NCBI GenBank assembly: GCA_016716135.1
Contig: JADJWX010000002.1
Span: 806,001 to 870,000 of the forward strand
Length of the DNA stretch: 64,000 nt
DNA from: Lewinellaceae bacterium
GTDB taxonomy: Bacteria > Bacteroidota > Bacteroidia > Chitinophagales > Saprospiraceae
Direction: 5' to 3'
A model generated the notes under the pieces. The model saw only the letters and a program-made list of their open reading frames with translations, did no database searches and was not told where the DNA came from. The translations under genes and the position numbers were made by a program. Positions 35,074-42,981 of the stretch are shown here, piece after piece (the stretch's first letter is position 1; each line of letters begins with the position of its first letter).

Positions 35074-35433
35074 ATGGAAAAAATCAACCTTTCGGAAAAA
35101 CTCACCCGTTTCACCGACCATTGGAATCCCCGCATCGTCGGTGCATTGAACGGCCAGCACGTCAAACTCGCCAAATTCCAGGGCGCCTTCATCTGGCACA
35201 AACATGATGATGAAGATGAGTTGTTTTTGGTGCTCAACGGCCGGTTTACTATGGAATTTCGCGACCGCAGGGTGGAACTTGGCGAGGGCGAATTCCTCAT
35301 CGTTCCCCGCGGGGTGGAGCACCGGCCGGTGGCAGAAGAAGAAGTGTCGGTGCTGCTGTTCGAACCGGCAGGGACGCTGAATACCGGCGATCAGACCGGC
35401 ACGCTGACGCGGGAAACGCTGGATTGGATTTGA
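35074..35433 (+). CDS. Small cupin-domain protein
   Basis: The 119-residue cytoplasmic protein is a single cupin: FIWHKHDDEDELFLVLNG provides the HxH...E metal ligands, and VPRGVEHRPVAEEEV the second-motif His. Such mannose-6-phosphate-isomerase-like cupins have varied functions and no substrate can be named. It runs divergently from the sigma factor, with the palindrome CCATGG at 35072-35077 carrying an ATG on each strand. Its 3' end overlaps the hom remnant on the other strand. Confidence 0.75.
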   Translation: MEKINLSEKLTRFTDHWNPRIVGALNGQHVKLAKFQGAFIWHKHDDEDELFLVLNGRFTMEFRDRRVELGEGEFLIVPRGVEHRPVAEEEVSVLLFEPAGTLNTGDQTGTLTRETLDWI

Positions 35434-35889
35434 ACCGGAATCAGCGGGTTGGGCATGCGCGCGAGGAAGCCGCCGCATTTTCGCAAGGCCTCGATTACAG
35501 GAGCCAGATTGTCCGCGGCTAATTCCGCTTCAGCCTGAACGCCACCTTCCCATATTTCCTGCCGGAATATTTTTTCAAAAGGGAATTGCCGGAGCAAACC
35601 GGCATCCGGGCAGCGGCAGTACACCCGCAAGGTTTCAAAAAAGTGCAGCGGTTTTGCCGGAGGGCAAGGGCCGGTCGATCACCTCAACGATATGCGTGAT
35701 CTCCGGGTCGTCCAGGATTTCTGAAGGCTCGAATATGAAATTTTCCGGCGGCAACGGTCGGGTTTTGAAGCGGTCGCGTACACAAATACGGACAATCTGC
35801 CCGGGCGCTGTGCCATTCATGCCGGAGAGGATGTCATAAAATCCTTGCCCAACCGTACCAAAACCGAAAAGACCAATTTTTGCTTTCAT
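35391..35889 (-). pseudogene. hom: Homoserine dehydrogenase remnant with internal deletion
   Basis: The frame from ATG 35889 reads MKAKIGLFGFGTVGQGFYD, IVRICVRDRFKTR and ITHIVEVID, the NAD-binding start of homoserine dehydrogenase, but stops after ~84 codons. In another frame, 35640-35391 continues with ETLRVYCRCPDAGLLRQFPF and a ~70-residue tail that resembles the C-terminal domain of Bacteroidota homoserine dehydrogenases. The catalytic middle (~250 codons) is missing, with the joint near 35640-35660. The start overlaps the metX stop by ATGA, so it was the last gene of a metY-metX-hom operon. Assignment of the C-terminal piece is moderate. Confidence 0.65.
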
Positions 35890-36968
35890 AATGCGGATGG
35901 ATTGGCGGGCACCCCGGTTGCGGCAATTGCCGGCCGAACGCCGGGCTGCTGATTTTTCAAAAATGCGTCCAGCACCCGGCTCAGGGATTTGGTCTCGGTC
36001 AAAAAGCCGTCGTGGCCATACTCCGACCGGATGCTGCGCCATGCCGCCCCGGAAATATGCCGCGCCAAAAACGCCTGCTCCTCCGGCGGAAACAACAAAT
36101 CGCTCGATACCGACACGACCAGCGTACGCGCCCGGATACCTGCCAGCGCGGCTTCCAGCCCCGGTCGCCCCCGGCCGATATCGTGCGTATCCATGGCCTT
36201 GGAAAGCACCCAGTACGAAAAAGCGTTGAATCGGCGCGCCAGTTTTTCGCCCTGGTACCGCTGGTACGACGCGGCGGGGTAGTTGTCGAGCAAACCGGGT
36301 TCCCGGGGCTGTTGGGTGTTGCCGTAGGCGTGGTAGTGGCGGTAACTCAGCAGGGCAATGCTTCGGGCAGTCTTCATGCCCTGAAGCCCTGCTGTTTCAG
36401 ATTCCTCCGGCCAGCTCGGGTCGTTGGCAATGGCCAGACGCTGGCTTTCGTTGAACGCCACACCCCAGGGTGAGTGCCGGGCATTGGTGGCGATGAGTGC
36501 CAGATTTTTGAACAGTTCGGATTTCAGGATGGCCCACTCCAATGCCTGTTGGCCGCCTTGCGAACCGCCGATTAACAAGTGGATTTGCCGGATGCCCAGG
36601 TGTTGCCGCAGGGCTTCGTGTGCCTGCACCATGTCGCGGATCGTAATCGCCGGAAAGTGGTGGAAGTACGGCTTACCGTGCTCCGGGTTGGTGCTGAGCG
36701 GGCCGGTGGTGCCGTAGCAGGAGCCCAGATTGTTGGCGCAAACGATAAAATAACGCGCCGGGTCGAGCAGGTTGCCGGGGCCGACCAACCCTGCCCACCA
36801 GTCCTGCGCGTCGCTGTTGGCCGTGAGGGCGTGGCAAACCCAGATGACATTGCTGTCGTCGGGCGCGCGGGTGCCGTAGGTATGGTAGGTGATGTCGAGT
36901 GCCGGGAGCTGCTGGCCGTTTTCCAGTGGGAAGGGGCCGGGGTGGCGGTATATTTTATGTGCGGACAT
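35886..36968 (-). CDS. metX: Homoserine O-acetyltransferase
   Basis: MetX transfers acetyl from acetyl-CoA to homoserine, the activated substrate used by MetY. The 360-residue alpha/beta-hydrolase-fold enzyme shows YHTYGTRAPDDSNVIWVCHA, the nucleophile elbow LIGGSQGGQQALEWA, SDLLFPPEEQ (Asp) and EYGHDGFLTE (His), all typical of MetX. It lies 83 bp after metY, with a perfect hairpin in between, and overlaps the hom remnant. Confidence 0.92.
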   Translation of the reverse strand: MSAHKIYRHPGPFPLENGQQLPALDITYHTYGTRAPDDSNVIWVCHALTANSDAQDWWAGLVGPGNLLDPARYFIVCANNLGSCYGTTGPLSTNPEHGKPYFHHFPAITIRDMVQAHEALRQHLGIRQIHLLIGGSQGGQQALEWAILKSELFKNLALIATNARHSPWGVAFNESQRLAIANDPSWPEESETAGLQGMKTARSIALLSYRHYHAYGNTQQPREPGLLDNYPAASYQRYQGEKLARRFNAFSYWVLSKAMDTHDIGRGRPGLEAALAGIRARTLVVSVSSDLLFPPEEQAFLARHISGAAWRSIRSEYGHDGFLTETKSLSRVLDAFLKNQQPGVRPAIAATGVPANPSAL

Positions 36969-37007
36969 GCTGTGCTAAGTTTTTGAAAATGAGCTGGGTG
37001 GAAGGTT

Positions 37008-37040
37008 ACTCGTCCTACGACTTCAAGTCGTAGGACGAGT
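37008..37040. repeat. 33-nt perfect hairpin between metY and metX
   Basis: Arms of 16 nt close around one central base. A second member of this family lies at 63608-63640, differing at two positions per arm with compensating changes. No T-tract follows. Confidence 0.85.
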
Positions 37041-37051
37041 GTGCACTGTTC

Positions 37052-38380
37052 TCACGCATCCAACAGTTTTTTTGCAAAAACCGCATCGAAGGCTTGTTGC
37101 AAATCGGCCTTGATGTCGCCGATAAACTCAATACCGGTGGAAATGCGGAGCAGCCCGGGCACTACACCTGAAGTGCGCTGTTCATCCGGCGAAAGTTGCT
37201 CGTGCGTAGTGCTTGCCGGGTGGATGATCAGCGTTTTGGCATCGCCGACATTGGCCAGGTGGCTGATGAGTTCCAGTTTGTTGACCAACTGGTCGGCTTG
37301 TTCCTTGCTGCCTTTGATTTTGAACGACAATACCCCGCCGTAGCCGTTTTTCAGGTACTTGTTCGCCATGTCGTGGTAGGGTGAGGACGTCAGGCCCGGG
37401 TAGTTGACAAACTCGACATTCGGGTGTTTTTCGAGCCATTTGGCGAGTGTCAGCGCGTTGTCGACCTGCCGTTGTACCCGGAGCGAGAGCGTTTCCAAAC
37501 CCTGGAGAAACAAAAAGGAGTTGAAGGGGCTGAGGGCAGGGCCGTAGTCGCGCAGGCCTTCGACGCGGGCGCGGATGATGAAGGCGATATTGCCGAAAGG
37601 CCCCCCGTTGCCGAACACTTCCCAGAAACGCAGGCCATGATACCCTTCGCTGGGCTCGGTAAACTGCGGGAATTTGCCATTGCCCCAGTTGAAATTGCCG
37701 CCGTCGATGATCACGCCGCCAATACTGGTACCGTGTCCGCCGATCCACTTGGTGGCACTGGCGACCACAATGTGGGCCCCATGTTCCAGCGGGCGGAAGA
37801 GGTAGCCTCCGGCGCCAAAGGTGTTGTCCACGATGAGCGGTATCTGGTAGCGTTCGGCGATGCGGGCGATCCGTTCAAAATCGGGGATGTTGAAGCCGGG
37901 ATTGCCGATGGTTTCCAGGAAAAGCGCTTTGGTGCGGGCGTCGATCTGTTTTTCAAAGGAAGCCGGGGCGTCGCCGTCGGCAAAACGGACTTCCACGCCA
38001 AGCCGTTTGAACTGGACTTTGAACTGGTTGTACGTGCCGCCGTAGAGGAAAGAGGTGCTGACAAAATTGTCGCCGGCTTCCAGGATATTGCTCAGCGCGA
38101 TAAACTGTGCGGCTTGTCCGCTGGCGACAGCCAGAGCCGCCACCCCGCCTTCGAGGGCCGCAATGCGCTTTTCAAGCACGTCGGTGGTGGGGTTCATGAT
38201 GCGGGAGTAAATGTTGCCGAATTCACGCAAACCGAAGAGGTTCGCCGCGTGCTCCGAGTCGTTGAACACGTAGCTGGTGGTTTGGTAAATCGGGACGGCG
38301 CGGCTGTTGGTGGTCGGGTCGACCTCTTGGCCGGCGTGGAGTTGGAGGGTATCAAAGTGATGCTGCGGTGCATTTGCCAT
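37052..38380 (-). CDS. metY: O-acetylhomoserine aminocarboxypropyltransferase / sulfhydrylase
   Basis: MetY makes homocysteine from O-acetylhomoserine and sulfide with PLP, the direct-sulfhydrylation route to methionine. From the ATG at 38380 (MANAPQHHFDTLQLHAGQ) it is 442 residues. Cys/Met-metabolism PLP features are YSRIMNPTTDVLEKRIAALE, SGQAAQ, LIVDNTFGAGG, and the PLP Lys in SATKWIGGHG. The upstream extension of the frame to 38452 is excluded because the N-terminal MANAPQHHFDT is also present in the duplicated fragment at 38538-38658. Expression is probably controlled by the Met/Cys leader peptide upstream. Confidence 0.93.
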   Translation of the reverse strand: MANAPQHHFDTLQLHAGQEVDPTTNSRAVPIYQTTSYVFNDSEHAANLFGLREFGNIYSRIMNPTTDVLEKRIAALEGGVAALAVASGQAAQFIALSNILEAGDNFVSTSFLYGGTYNQFKVQFKRLGVEVRFADGDAPASFEKQIDARTKALFLETIGNPGFNIPDFERIARIAERYQIPLIVDNTFGAGGYLFRPLEHGAHIVVASATKWIGGHGTSIGGVIIDGGNFNWGNGKFPQFTEPSEGYHGLRFWEVFGNGGPFGNIAFIIRARVEGLRDYGPALSPFNSFLFLQGLETLSLRVQRQVDNALTLAKWLEKHPNVEFVNYPGLTSSPYHDMANKYLKNGYGGVLSFKIKGSKEQADQLVNKLELISHLANVGDAKTLIIHPASTTHEQLSPDEQRTSGVVPGLLRISTGIEFIGDIKADLQQAFDAVFAKKLLDA

Positions 38381-38537
38381 GGTACTCGGATTTTTTTTGT
38401 GAAAAAGGATGGGTGGAAAAGGGAAATGGACTACTGTTTTTTTCAGAATCAACCAAAACGGTGTTACAAGTTTGGCGGCCTTGGTAGTTGAGTTTCCAGG
38501 GTACTTGATTCAGCTGCCGTTTATTTTGAGCGGATTA

Positions 38538-38658
38538 ACGTTTATGCCATTTGGCCGTTTGATGAACCGGAATGGCAAACCTGTTGGCGGCAAAGCCACC
38601 TTTCTGGCCGGCGTGGCGTTGGCGGGTGTTAAAATTATGCTGCGGTGCATTTGCCTTG
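38538..38658 (-). pseudogene. Decayed duplicate of the metY 5' end
   Basis: Read on the - strand, this segment translates as ANAPQHNFNTRQRHAGQ and, later, FAIPVHQTA, clearly matching ANAPQHHFDTLQLHAGQ and VPIYQTT of metY; the ATG has become AAG. The untranslated stretch just upstream (to about 38700) also matches the metY leader. The copy lies about 277 bp upstream of the real start, between the leader terminator and metY. Confidence 0.85.
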
Positions 38659-38689
38659 GAACTCGAATTTTTTGTGAAAAAAAATGGGT

Positions 38690-38733
38690 GGAAATAGAAA
38701 AAGCCCTTTCACACGGGATGTGTGAAAGGGCTT
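38690..38733 (-). terminator. Attenuator terminator of the metY leader
   Basis: On the - strand a perfect 13-bp stem (AAGCCCTTTCACA from 38733, TGTGAAAGGGCTT to 38701; loop of 7) runs into a T-rich tail TTTCTATTT. It begins 27 nt after the leader-peptide stop codon, which places it to stop transcription before metY unless it is prevented from folding. Confidence 0.82.
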
Positions 38734-38760
38734 CCGAAAGTTTGTTTTTTAAGCTAAAAC

Positions 38761-38856
38761 TTATGTCGTATGGAAGGGCAATCCTCTCTCACATCGTGCG
38801 CGGGGAGCACACATGCAACACATACAACACATCATGTTTTGAGAAAGGAATGGCAT
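38761..38856 (-). CDS. Met/Cys-rich leader peptide (candidate attenuator of metY operon)
   Basis: This 31-codon frame (MPFLSQNMMCCMCCMCAPRA...) starts at ATG 38856 and ends in TAA at 38761-38763. Residues 8-16 are nine consecutive sulfur amino acids, MMCCMCCMC, followed by one more Cys at 22. A terminator follows 27 nt later, and metY, a sulfur-amino-acid synthesis gene, is the first gene downstream. The design matches classical ribosome-mediated attenuation: low charged Met- or Cys-tRNA would stall the ribosome in the run. The segment 38783-38792 (GTGAGAGAGG) could then pair with CCCTTTCAC of the terminator's first arm and stop it folding. Translation and regulation are inferred, not shown. 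Confidence 0.8.
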   Translation of the reverse strand: MPFLSQNMMCCMCCMCAPRARCERGLPFHTT

Positions 38857-38880
38857 AAAATCAGTTGCGTTTAGCAGGTG

Positions 38881-38913
38881 CAAGGATAGCGGGATTGCAG
38901 CGAGGAATCCAAA
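38881..38913 (-). promoter_or_regulatory. Promoter of the met leader transcript
   Basis: On the - strand TTTG (38913-38910) and TATCCTTG (38888-38881) are spaced by 21 bp, one mismatch from the Bacteroidota consensus. Transcription would start near 38876, about 20 nt before the leader-peptide ATG. Confidence 0.65.
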
Positions 38914-39030
38914 CCGGCGGCGAAAATTTAAGGTTTGCTTAACAGGGTGGAGATTATGGCGATTTCCGGTAACTGCTTGACTAACAAATGCATAATACAT
39001 CTGATGTTTTACCGGAAAAATTTTAAAAAA

Positions 39031-40179
39031 TTAGGACTGCCCGGTATTCAACAGTGCTTCGGCCAGATTTTTCCAGGAAAATCGCGCCTTTTCCCTGCGC
39101 ACCCCGGCGGTCATTTCTGCACCCCGGTTGTTTTCAAAAAAATCGCGCATGGCGCCGGCAATTGTTGCTGCGACCGCGAGGGTGGCCCCTACGGGTGGTA
39201 CCACGTATCCGGAAACGCCGTGGGAGACAATTTCCGCTAAGCCGCCGACATCGGTAACCACCATCGGTTTTTCAAAATGATAAGCGATTTGGGAAATGCC
39301 GCTTTGGGTGGCGGTTCGGTAAGGTTGCACCACCAGATCGGCCGCGGAGAAGAAAAAACGCACCTGATCGGCGGGGATAAAATCGGTGAAAAGGTGCACG
39401 CGTTCTGCCAGCCCATGCCGGTCGATGATGGCCTGGTAGGTTTCCCGGTTTTCGTAACATTCGCCGGCGACAACGGCATGGATTTCAGGTGTTTGCGCCA
39501 GCGCTTCCAGCAACAGATCCAGCCCTTTGTACGCCCGGATAAAGCCGAAAAAGAGCGCCAGTGGTACCTGTTCGGGCAGCCCGAGCTGAAGGCGGGCGGT
39601 GCGTTTTTCCACCGGATCGCCGTAGTTGTCGTAGATGGGGTGGGGGGCGTAGCGGATGGCCCCAACCTCTGCCGCCGGTAAAAACCCTGCAATTTCCTCG
39701 CCGACCGAGCGCGACATCACCACAAAATCGTTGCAAGCGCCGACGAAATAGCGGGCGAACAACCGGTCGCCGGGGCGTTTTTCATGGGGAATGATGTTGT
39801 CGACCAGGGCCGTGATTTTTGGTTTTTTTCTTGAAAACCAGCGCGCTACGCGCAAAACCGTACCCAGGCAGGGGCCCATGAACGGCAGCCAGAACCGCAC
39901 GATGATTTGGCCGGGTTGTTCGCGGGCAATTTGCCGGCCCACGGCGAGCCAGTTGAATGGATTTACGGAGTTGAGCCGGGTTTTAATGATAAGACCGGGC
40001 GGTGGCGGATCGTCGGTAAATTGGGTTTTTCCCGGAAAAAGAAATGCCGGGTATTGGAGTTTGAAACTGTAAATAACCACTTCGTGTCCAAGCGTTTGCA
40101 GTTCCTGTGCCAGGCGTTCGGAGGAAGCGGCAATGCCGCCGCGTAGCGGATGGGCTGGTGAGAGGAGGACGATTTTCAT
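39031..40179 (-). CDS. GT4-family glycosyltransferase
   Basis: The 382-residue protein has a GT-B fold: N-terminal glycine-rich loop LLSPAHPLRGGIAASSERLA, a central LALFFGFIRAYKGLDLLLEAL, and the GT4 nucleotide-sugar site SAADLVVQPYRTATQSGI followed by GVSGYVVPP. It transfers a sugar from a nucleotide donor to an unknown cell-envelope acceptor. It overlaps the upstream membrane-protein gene by ATGA, and so belongs to an operon with that gene and the GT2 gene. Confidence 0.87.
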   Translation of the reverse strand: MKIVLLSPAHPLRGGIAASSERLAQELQTLGHEVVIYSFKLQYPAFLFPGKTQFTDDPPPPGLIIKTRLNSVNPFNWLAVGRQIAREQPGQIIVRFWLPFMGPCLGTVLRVARWFSRKKPKITALVDNIIPHEKRPGDRLFARYFVGACNDFVVMSRSVGEEIAGFLPAAEVGAIRYAPHPIYDNYGDPVEKRTARLQLGLPEQVPLALFFGFIRAYKGLDLLLEALAQTPEIHAVVAGECYENRETYQAIIDRHGLAERVHLFTDFIPADQVRFFFSAADLVVQPYRTATQSGISQIAYHFEKPMVVTDVGGLAEIVSHGVSGYVVPPVGATLAVAATIAGAMRDFFENNRGAEMTAGVRREKARFSWKNLAEALLNTGQS

Positions 40180-41090
40180 TGCCGAATCGGTTCGAATTTT
40201 TCAATAAAATCGAAGCCCAGAGCGCCCGATTTTATGCTGAGCCGGAGCGAATCACCGGCCCGGGCGGCTTCCCAATCGGCCTGGTTGGGCAGGAAGTTCC
40301 GGTTCGCGCCATTGAGTTCGAATGAAAATGCACGTTTTTCACCCGATCCGGATTTTTCGCGCAAGAGTACAGTTTTTGTTCGCCGCTCCGGTTCCAAAGG
40401 GTGCCGGTTGAAATACCCGAGGCCGGTGAGCAATATGATAAACGCAAGCAAGCCGATCACCAGCTGGTACTTTTGTTGCTCTTCGGCTTCCCGGATGTGT
40501 TGGAGCCAAAGATTCCGGGCGAAGGTGGAATAGACCAGCGCGGCAACCAGGCTAACCGGCACCAGCGTTGCGTAGCACCAAACCGGATTGAGGAGGTTGT
40601 CATACTGGCGCGGCATAACCACGATAAACAGCAGCATCCCTAACAAATGGAAAGACCAAAACAACACCACTTTCAGAAATTCCGGTTTTTCGCTGATCAG
40701 GCCTTTTGCCTGGTCCATTCGTTTGTCAAACAAATAGGCCATCAGGCCCACCCCGCCCAGCATCAGGATGGTACCGGGGATTACCCAATGCAGCTGATCC
40801 AGGAGGCGGCAATCAAAACAACCCTGCATCCAAAACAAGCCGCTGGAGATGGTCATGGCGCCGCAGACTATGGCCGTTTTACTAAAAAAAGTATCCGAGC
40901 GCCAGTACCGCAGGATCTCGCCGTCGAAAAGAAAGGTAAGCAAGGTAACGGCCCAAATCAGCAAAGGAAAACTGAAGGATTTTGCTGCTACCTGGTAGGA
41001 TTCCGAAACGGATTCCGGCCACTTAAGCAGGTAAGCGCCGGTAGCGGCGCAGAGCAATACAGTCGATCGGAGCACCAGGTTGTACGACAT
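40176..41090 (-). CDS. Multi-pass membrane protein of unknown function
   Basis: I do not recognise a family. The 304-residue protein has about seven hydrophobic helices over residues 8-245 (for example LLIWAVTLLTFLF and LVIGLLAFIILLTGLGYF), then an exported or cytoplasmic soluble tail of ~60 residues (FSFELNGANRNFLPN, SGALGFDFIEKFEP). It sits between a GT2 and a GT4 glycosyltransferase, sharing a 4-bp overlap with the latter and starting 3 bp after the former, so a role in building or exporting a glycoconjugate is possible. Confidence 0.72.
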   Translation of the reverse strand: MSYNLVLRSTVLLCAATGAYLLKWPESVSESYQVAAKSFSFPLLIWAVTLLTFLFDGEILRYWRSDTFFSKTAIVCGAMTISSGLFWMQGCFDCRLLDQLHWVIPGTILMLGGVGLMAYLFDKRMDQAKGLISEKPEFLKVVLFWSFHLLGMLLFIVVMPRQYDNLLNPVWCYATLVPVSLVAALVYSTFARNLWLQHIREAEEQQKYQLVIGLLAFIILLTGLGYFNRHPLEPERRTKTVLLREKSGSGEKRAFSFELNGANRNFLPNQADWEAARAGDSLRLSIKSGALGFDFIEKFEPIRQ

Positions 41091-41092
41091 GG

Positions 41093-42025
41093 TCAGCGTT
41101 CTTCTTCGATCAGGTATTCATTCCGGCTGCTCGAATTCCGGTTGACAATTTCAGCGATAAATCCGGTGAGAAACAGCTGCGTGCCCACGATCAGGGCCAG
41201 AATACCGAAATAAAACAGCGGCCGGTCGGCAATGCCGTATTCTTTGTACACGATTTTAGCCCAACTGAGGTAGGCCAGAAAAACAAAGCCGAGCAGAAAA
41301 CTGAGTACCCCCAGCGTGCCGAAAAAGTGCATGGGCCGTTTGCCGAATTTTCCGACAAAATAAACCGACAGCAGGTCCAGGAACCCGTTGATGTAACGCT
41401 CCCAACCGTATTTGGAGTGGCCGTATTGCCGGGCGCGGTGCTCCACCACCTTTTCGCCGATTTTGGTGAAACCGGCCCATTTGGCCAGTACGGGAATCCA
41501 GCGGTGCATTTCGCCGTACACTTCCACGGCTTTCACCACGGGCTGGCGGTAGGCCTTGAGGCCGCAGTTGAAATCGTGGAGTTTTATGCCGCTCATGCTG
41601 CTGGCTACGGCGTTGAACAGTTTGCTGGGCAGGCGTTTTTCCAGGGGGTCGTGGCGTTTCTTTTTCCAGCCGCTCACCAGATCGAAGTTTTCTTCAGTGA
41701 TCAGGCGGTACAGCTCCGGAATTTCATCGGGGCTGTCCTGCAAGTCGGCGTCCATGGTAATGACCACCTGGCCGCGGGCCGCCTGAAAACCCATATGCAG
41801 GGCTGCGGATTTGCCGTAGTTCCGGCGGAATTTGATCGCGCGCACATTCGGGTTGCCGGCTTGCAGTTTTTCGATGACGGCCCAGGAATTGTCGGTACTG
41901 CCATCGTCAACAAAAATAATTTCATAGGTATAGCCCGCTTGCTCCGCAACACGGCGAATCCAGGCTTCGAGTTCGGTCAGGCTCTCGGCTTCGTTTTTAA
42001 GTGGAATTACTAGAGACAGGTTCAT
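41093..42025 (-). CDS. GT2 glycosyltransferase, polyprenyl-phosphate sugar transferase type
   Basis: From the ATG at 42025 the product is 310 residues. The GT-A domain shows LSLVIPLKNEAESL, IIFVDDGSTDNSW, ITMDADLQDSPDEIP (DxD metal site) and HDFNCGLKAYR. Two C-terminal helices (around residues 225-275) anchor it, as in GtrB/DPM1-like enzymes that load a sugar onto undecaprenyl phosphate. It heads a three-gene unit with the membrane protein and GT4. A terminator-like inverted repeat lies just upstream. Confidence 0.9.
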   Translation of the reverse strand: MNLSLVIPLKNEAESLTELEAWIRRVAEQAGYTYEIIFVDDGSTDNSWAVIEKLQAGNPNVRAIKFRRNYGKSAALHMGFQAARGQVVITMDADLQDSPDEIPELYRLITEENFDLVSGWKKKRHDPLEKRLPSKLFNAVASSMSGIKLHDFNCGLKAYRQPVVKAVEVYGEMHRWIPVLAKWAGFTKIGEKVVEHRARQYGHSKYGWERYINGFLDLLSVYFVGKFGKRPMHFFGTLGVLSFLLGFVFLAYLSWAKIVYKEYGIADRPLFYFGILALIVGTQLFLTGFIAEIVNRNSSSRNEYLIEEER

Positions 42026-42038
42026 TTTATTGGACTTG

Positions 42039-42108
42039 TTTTTCACCACGGCGGCACGGAGAATACGGCGACAAATCTCCGCATCCTCCGTGCCGTCGTG
42101 GTGAAAAA
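42039..42108. repeat. Inverted repeat with T-tracts between trmH-like and GT2 genes
   Basis: Arms 42039-42061 and 42086-42108 are 23 bp with one mismatch. Poly-T/poly-A at the outer ends would allow termination on either strand. The arm sequence (TTTTTCACCACGGCGGCACG) resembles the inner arms of the element at 33682-33847. Confidence 0.8.
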
Positions 42109-42120
42109 ATCGAATACGCG

Positions 42121-42864
42121 CTAGAGTTCAAATTTAGTCTGCGGATTTGGCCGGATTCGTTTTTTCTTTTGCCCCGGCACATGTTCCTCCCGCTCGACAA
42201 ACACCGGCAGCAGTGGCGCCGAATCTTTACTGACCGGGATAGCATAGCGGCGCGGCCAGGATTTGCCGGCAAGCATACTTTCCCAGCGGTTGTACAATTG
42301 CGCTTGCTGATCCGGGCTGAGGCGGGGGTGTTCATCATAAAAACCCTTGGCGGCGCGTTGTCGCCGGGCTTCGTACAACGAAACGGCGCAGGCAACCGAG
42401 ATATTGAGGCTTTCGGTAAAACCCACTTGCGGGATCAGGAAATTTCCGTCGGCCATAGCAAGTGCTTCGGCGGTAACACCCTCGTCTTCATTGCCGAAAA
42501 GCAGTGCAGTCGGCACCGTAAGATCAAGATCGTAAAGCGACGTGCTTTCTTCGCCCAGGCGGGTAACCAGAATGCGTTGGTAGCGTTCGCGCACCCGTTT
42601 GAAACATTCTTCCAAATCGTTAAACACATAAAAGTCGATCCACTTGAAAGCGCCCCCGGAGGTTTTTTTGCCCAGTTTGAGGCCGCGTTTTTTCAGGTAG
42701 TCTTCGGTGTACACGACAAATATTTCGCGCACACCCACGGCATCACACGAGCGCAATACGGCGCTGATATTCAACGGATCGAAGATATTTTCCAGCACGA
42801 CAGTCAGGTCGGACTGGCTGCGGCGGATTACTTCCCGGATTCGATGTTCGCGCGATGGTGTCAT
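42121..42864 (-). CDS. TrmH/SpoU-family RNA 2'-O-methyltransferase
   Basis: The 247-residue enzyme has the SPOUT knot motifs: motif 1 LTVVLENIFDPLNISAVLRS with the catalytic Arg, motif 2 ALLFGNEDEGVTAEAL and motif 3 IPQVGFTESLNISVACAVS. This is closest to tRNA Gm18 methyltransferase TrmH, including a C-terminal extension (YNRWESMLAGKSWPRRY). It uses SAM to methylate a ribose in tRNA; rRNA targets cannot be excluded. Confidence 0.87.
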   Translation of the reverse strand: MTPSREHRIREVIRRSQSDLTVVLENIFDPLNISAVLRSCDAVGVREIFVVYTEDYLKKRGLKLGKKTSGGAFKWIDFYVFNDLEECFKRVRERYQRILVTRLGEESTSLYDLDLTVPTALLFGNEDEGVTAEALAMADGNFLIPQVGFTESLNISVACAVSLYEARRQRAAKGFYDEHPRLSPDQQAQLYNRWESMLAGKSWPRRYAIPVSKDSAPLLPVFVEREEHVPGQKKKRIRPNPQTKFEL

Positions 42865-42981
42865 GTAACGCCGCTTGTTAGCCGGCGAATAAAATTTGTA
42901 CGTTAAAAAAACAAAACCAACATTACACCGGTACAGCCGGCACTGGAATTCAAAGGTGAAAATACTAAAAAGCCGGGTAGA

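Noticed and set aside
34983..35300. N-terminal extension of the sigma-factor frame
   Set aside because: Beyond 35075 it is antisense to the conserved cupin gene and has low-complexity Ser/Asn composition; the sigma domains begin after 34982.
38381..38760. SAM riboswitch upstream of metY
   Set aside because: I looked for SAM-I core words on the - strand and saw none; the Met/Cys leader peptide explains the terminator better.
38857..39000. Longer version of the leader-peptide frame starting at 39000
   Set aside because: The extension crosses the likely promoter; the short ATG start at 38856 fits the promoter and attenuator geometry.
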